From assembly GCA_027306745.1 (NCBI GenBank), contig DAHUZD010000395.1, forward strand, positions 1-6,882: a DNA stretch of 6,882 nucleotides, given 5' to 3'. How positions within the stretch are numbered: position 1 is the stretch's first letter; each line of letters starts with the position of its first letter. The notes under the pieces are model-generated. The model was not told the DNA's origin, made no database searches, and worked only from the letters and a program-made list of their open reading frames with translations. The position numbers were made by a program, and so were the translations under genes. The stretch comes from Acidobacteriaceae bacterium. GTDB taxonomy: Bacteria > Acidobacteriota > Terriglobia > Terriglobales > Acidobacteriaceae. Of this stretch, positions 5,436 to 6,882 are shown piece by piece.

Positions 5436-6878
5436 ATGAATTCCATCCAGCACGTACATCTCATCGGAATTTGCGGCACGGCGATGGCCTCGCTAGCCGG
5501 GCTGCTGCAACGCTCAGGCTGGCGTGTCACTGGCTCGGATGCTGCTGTCTATCCGCCAATGTCCGACCTGCTGGCTGAGTTGGGAATTACAGTTCAGCAG
5601 CCCTATGCAGAGTCGAACCTCTTTGAGCGGCCGGATTGCGTCATCGTCGGCAACGCCATCTCGCGCGGCAATGTGGAGCTGGAGTATGCGCTGGATCAGA
5701 AAATTCCGCTTGAATCCATGGCGCACATGCTGCATAGGGAATTCCTGTGCGGGCGGGAATCCCTTGTCGTGGTCGGCACGCATGGCAAGACGACCACGAC
5801 CAGCATGTTGTCGTGGATCTATCAGGTTGCCGCAGAGAGCGATCCGGCAGTGGCTCCATCATTTTTGATTGGCGGCGTGGCGGAAAACTTCGGCACAAGT
5901 TTTCAATTGCAGCCGACGCAGCCTTTTCTTTTGGAAGGCGACGAATACGACACGGCCTTTTTCGACAAAGGCCCGAAGTTTTTGCACTACTTTCCTGACG
6001 CACTGATTTTGACGCATGTGGAATATGACCACGCCGACATCTACGCGAACCTGGATGCAGTGAAGGCCGCATTTCAGCGGCTGGTGAATCTGATTCCAAG
6101 ACGCGGGCGGATAGTTGCCTATGATGCATCGGAGAATGTTTCGCAGTGCGTGGCGCGGGCCTTTTGCGCGGTCGAGCGATATGGATTCAGCACAGAATCA
6201 CACTGGAGCATCCGGGAGCACTCGACACAGGATGGTCACAGCCTGTGGAGAGTGGAACGAGGAGGTGCTCCGTGGGCGGAGTTTTCCATGCCGGTTGTGG
6301 GCGAACACAATGTGTTGAATGCCACTGCCGCAGCGGCCTTGGCTGCGGGGCGGGGTTTGCCCGTTCCTGCGATTCAGAAAGCTCTGGCATCCTTCCGCAG
6401 CGTCAAGCGCCGGTTGGAAGTTTGCGCCGAAGCGAACGGCATCACCGTCATCGACGACTTTGCGCACCATCCCACGGCCATCCGAGAAACGCTGCGTGCA
6501 CTGCGAGCGAGGTATCCAGGCCGCCGCTTGTGGGCCGTGTTGGAGCCACGCTCAAACACATTGCGGCGCAACGTGTTTCAACATGAACTGGTGGAAAGCC
6601 TGGCCACGGCGGATCGGGTGCTGCTGGCGCAGGTCTACCAGCAGGAAAAAATTCCTGCCGAGCAGCGGCTGCACGTGGAGAACGTAATCGCCGATTTACA
6701 GCAGCGGCAACACCCAGCACAATTGTTGCCGGATGCGGATGCGATCGTCGAGCATCTGGCGGCGCATACACGTTCAGGTGACGTGGTGGCGCTTCTGTCA
6801 AATGGCGGATTTGGCGGCATCTATCAAAAATTGCCGGAGCGGTTGCGTCAGACAGCTTCGTCCTCAGCGGAGAAGTAA
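5436..6878 (+). CDS. mpl: UDP-N-acetylmuramate:L-alanyl-gamma-D-glutamyl-meso-diaminopimelate ligase
   Basis: A 480-residue cytoplasmic ATP-dependent Mur ligase. Mpl joins recycled tripeptide to UDP-MurNAc, bypassing MurC, MurD and MurE. The N-terminal UDP-binding domain shows GICGTAM at 11-17 and VYPPMS about 40 residues in. The central ATPase domain has the P-loop GTHGKTTTT at 114-122 (Lys118), EGDEYDTAFFD at 167-177, and a VEYDHADIY segment. HNVLNA is at 291-296. The C-terminal domain has DDFAHHPTAI at 340-349, LEPRSNT further on, and LSNGGFGGIYQKL at 454-466. The wording CGT-AM, VYPPMS, DEYDTAFFDK and SNGGFGGI matches Mpl better than MurC, which has GIGGIGM at its N-terminus. The ATG at 5436 is chosen as the conservative start that places the first strand as in E. 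coli Mpl. GTG 5424 and TTG 5418 are alternatives overlapping ldcA. The gene is complete, ending 4 bases before the window ends. Confidence 0.95.
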   Translation: MNSIQHVHLIGICGTAMASLAGLLQRSGWRVTGSDAAVYPPMSDLLAELGITVQQPYAESNLFERPDCVIVGNAISRGNVELEYALDQKIPLESMAHMLHREFLCGRESLVVVGTHGKTTTTSMLSWIYQVAAESDPAVAPSFLIGGVAENFGTSFQLQPTQPFLLEGDEYDTAFFDKGPKFLHYFPDALILTHVEYDHADIYANLDAVKAAFQRLVNLIPRRGRIVAYDASENVSQCVARAFCAVERYGFSTESHWSIREHSTQDGHSLWRVERGGAPWAEFSMPVVGEHNVLNATAAAALAAGRGLPVPAIQKALASFRSVKRRLEVCAEANGITVIDDFAHHPTAIRETLRALRARYPGRRLWAVLEPRSNTLRRNVFQHELVESLATADRVLLAQVYQQEKIPAEQRLHVENVIADLQQRQHPAQLLPDADAIVEHLAAHTRSGDVVALLSNGGFGGIYQKLPERLRQTASSSAEK

Positions 6879-6882
6879 ATCG

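Overview
The window is a compact, single-direction stretch of a moderately GC-rich bacterial chromosome. It holds five complete genes downstream of a methylthioadenosine phosphorylase gene, six in all, every one on the + strand. Gaps between stop and next start are at most 23 bases, and some are only 1 to 9 bases. I see no terminator hairpin between any two genes, so the six most likely form one transcription unit. The protein style and the neighbourhood suggest an Acidobacteriota-type bacterium: an MTAP with a C-terminal CXC tail next to a PfkB kinase, a lone GT-C glycosyltransferase, and dapF-ldcA-mpl side by side. That placement is an inference from memory of such genomes, with no search behind it. 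There are no signs of mobile elements, CRISPR arrays, RNA genes or recent transfer.

Layout. Bases 1-148 hold an open frame without a start, ending in TAA, which may be the tail of an upstream gene. Bases 209-1081 encode an S-methyl-5'-thioadenosine phosphorylase. Bases 1105-2040 encode a PfkB/ribokinase-family kinase of unknown substrate. Bases 2047-3660 encode a multi-pass GT-C type membrane glycosyltransferase. Bases 3670-4467 encode a diaminopimelate epimerase family protein. Bases 4469-5431 encode an S66 L,D-carboxypeptidase. Bases 5436-6878 encode Mpl, the ligase that attaches recycled murein tripeptide to UDP-MurNAc.

How the genes work together. The last three form a peptidoglycan module. 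DapF would supply meso-diaminopimelate. LdcA trims recycled tetrapeptide to tripeptide. Mpl puts that tripeptide (L-Ala-D-Glu-meso-DAP) back onto UDP-MurNAc. The first two suggest purine or methylthioribose salvage, with the kinase's substrate open. The membrane glycosyltransferase between them may act on an envelope glycan, but nothing in the sequence names its product.

The observation most worth following is in the DapF protein. Both positions that carry the catalytic cysteine pair in characterised DapF enzymes are serine here (Ser71 and Ser209), while the other ligand-binding residues I can align are kept. Either this is a serine-based variant of the epimerase or the enzyme has another substrate.
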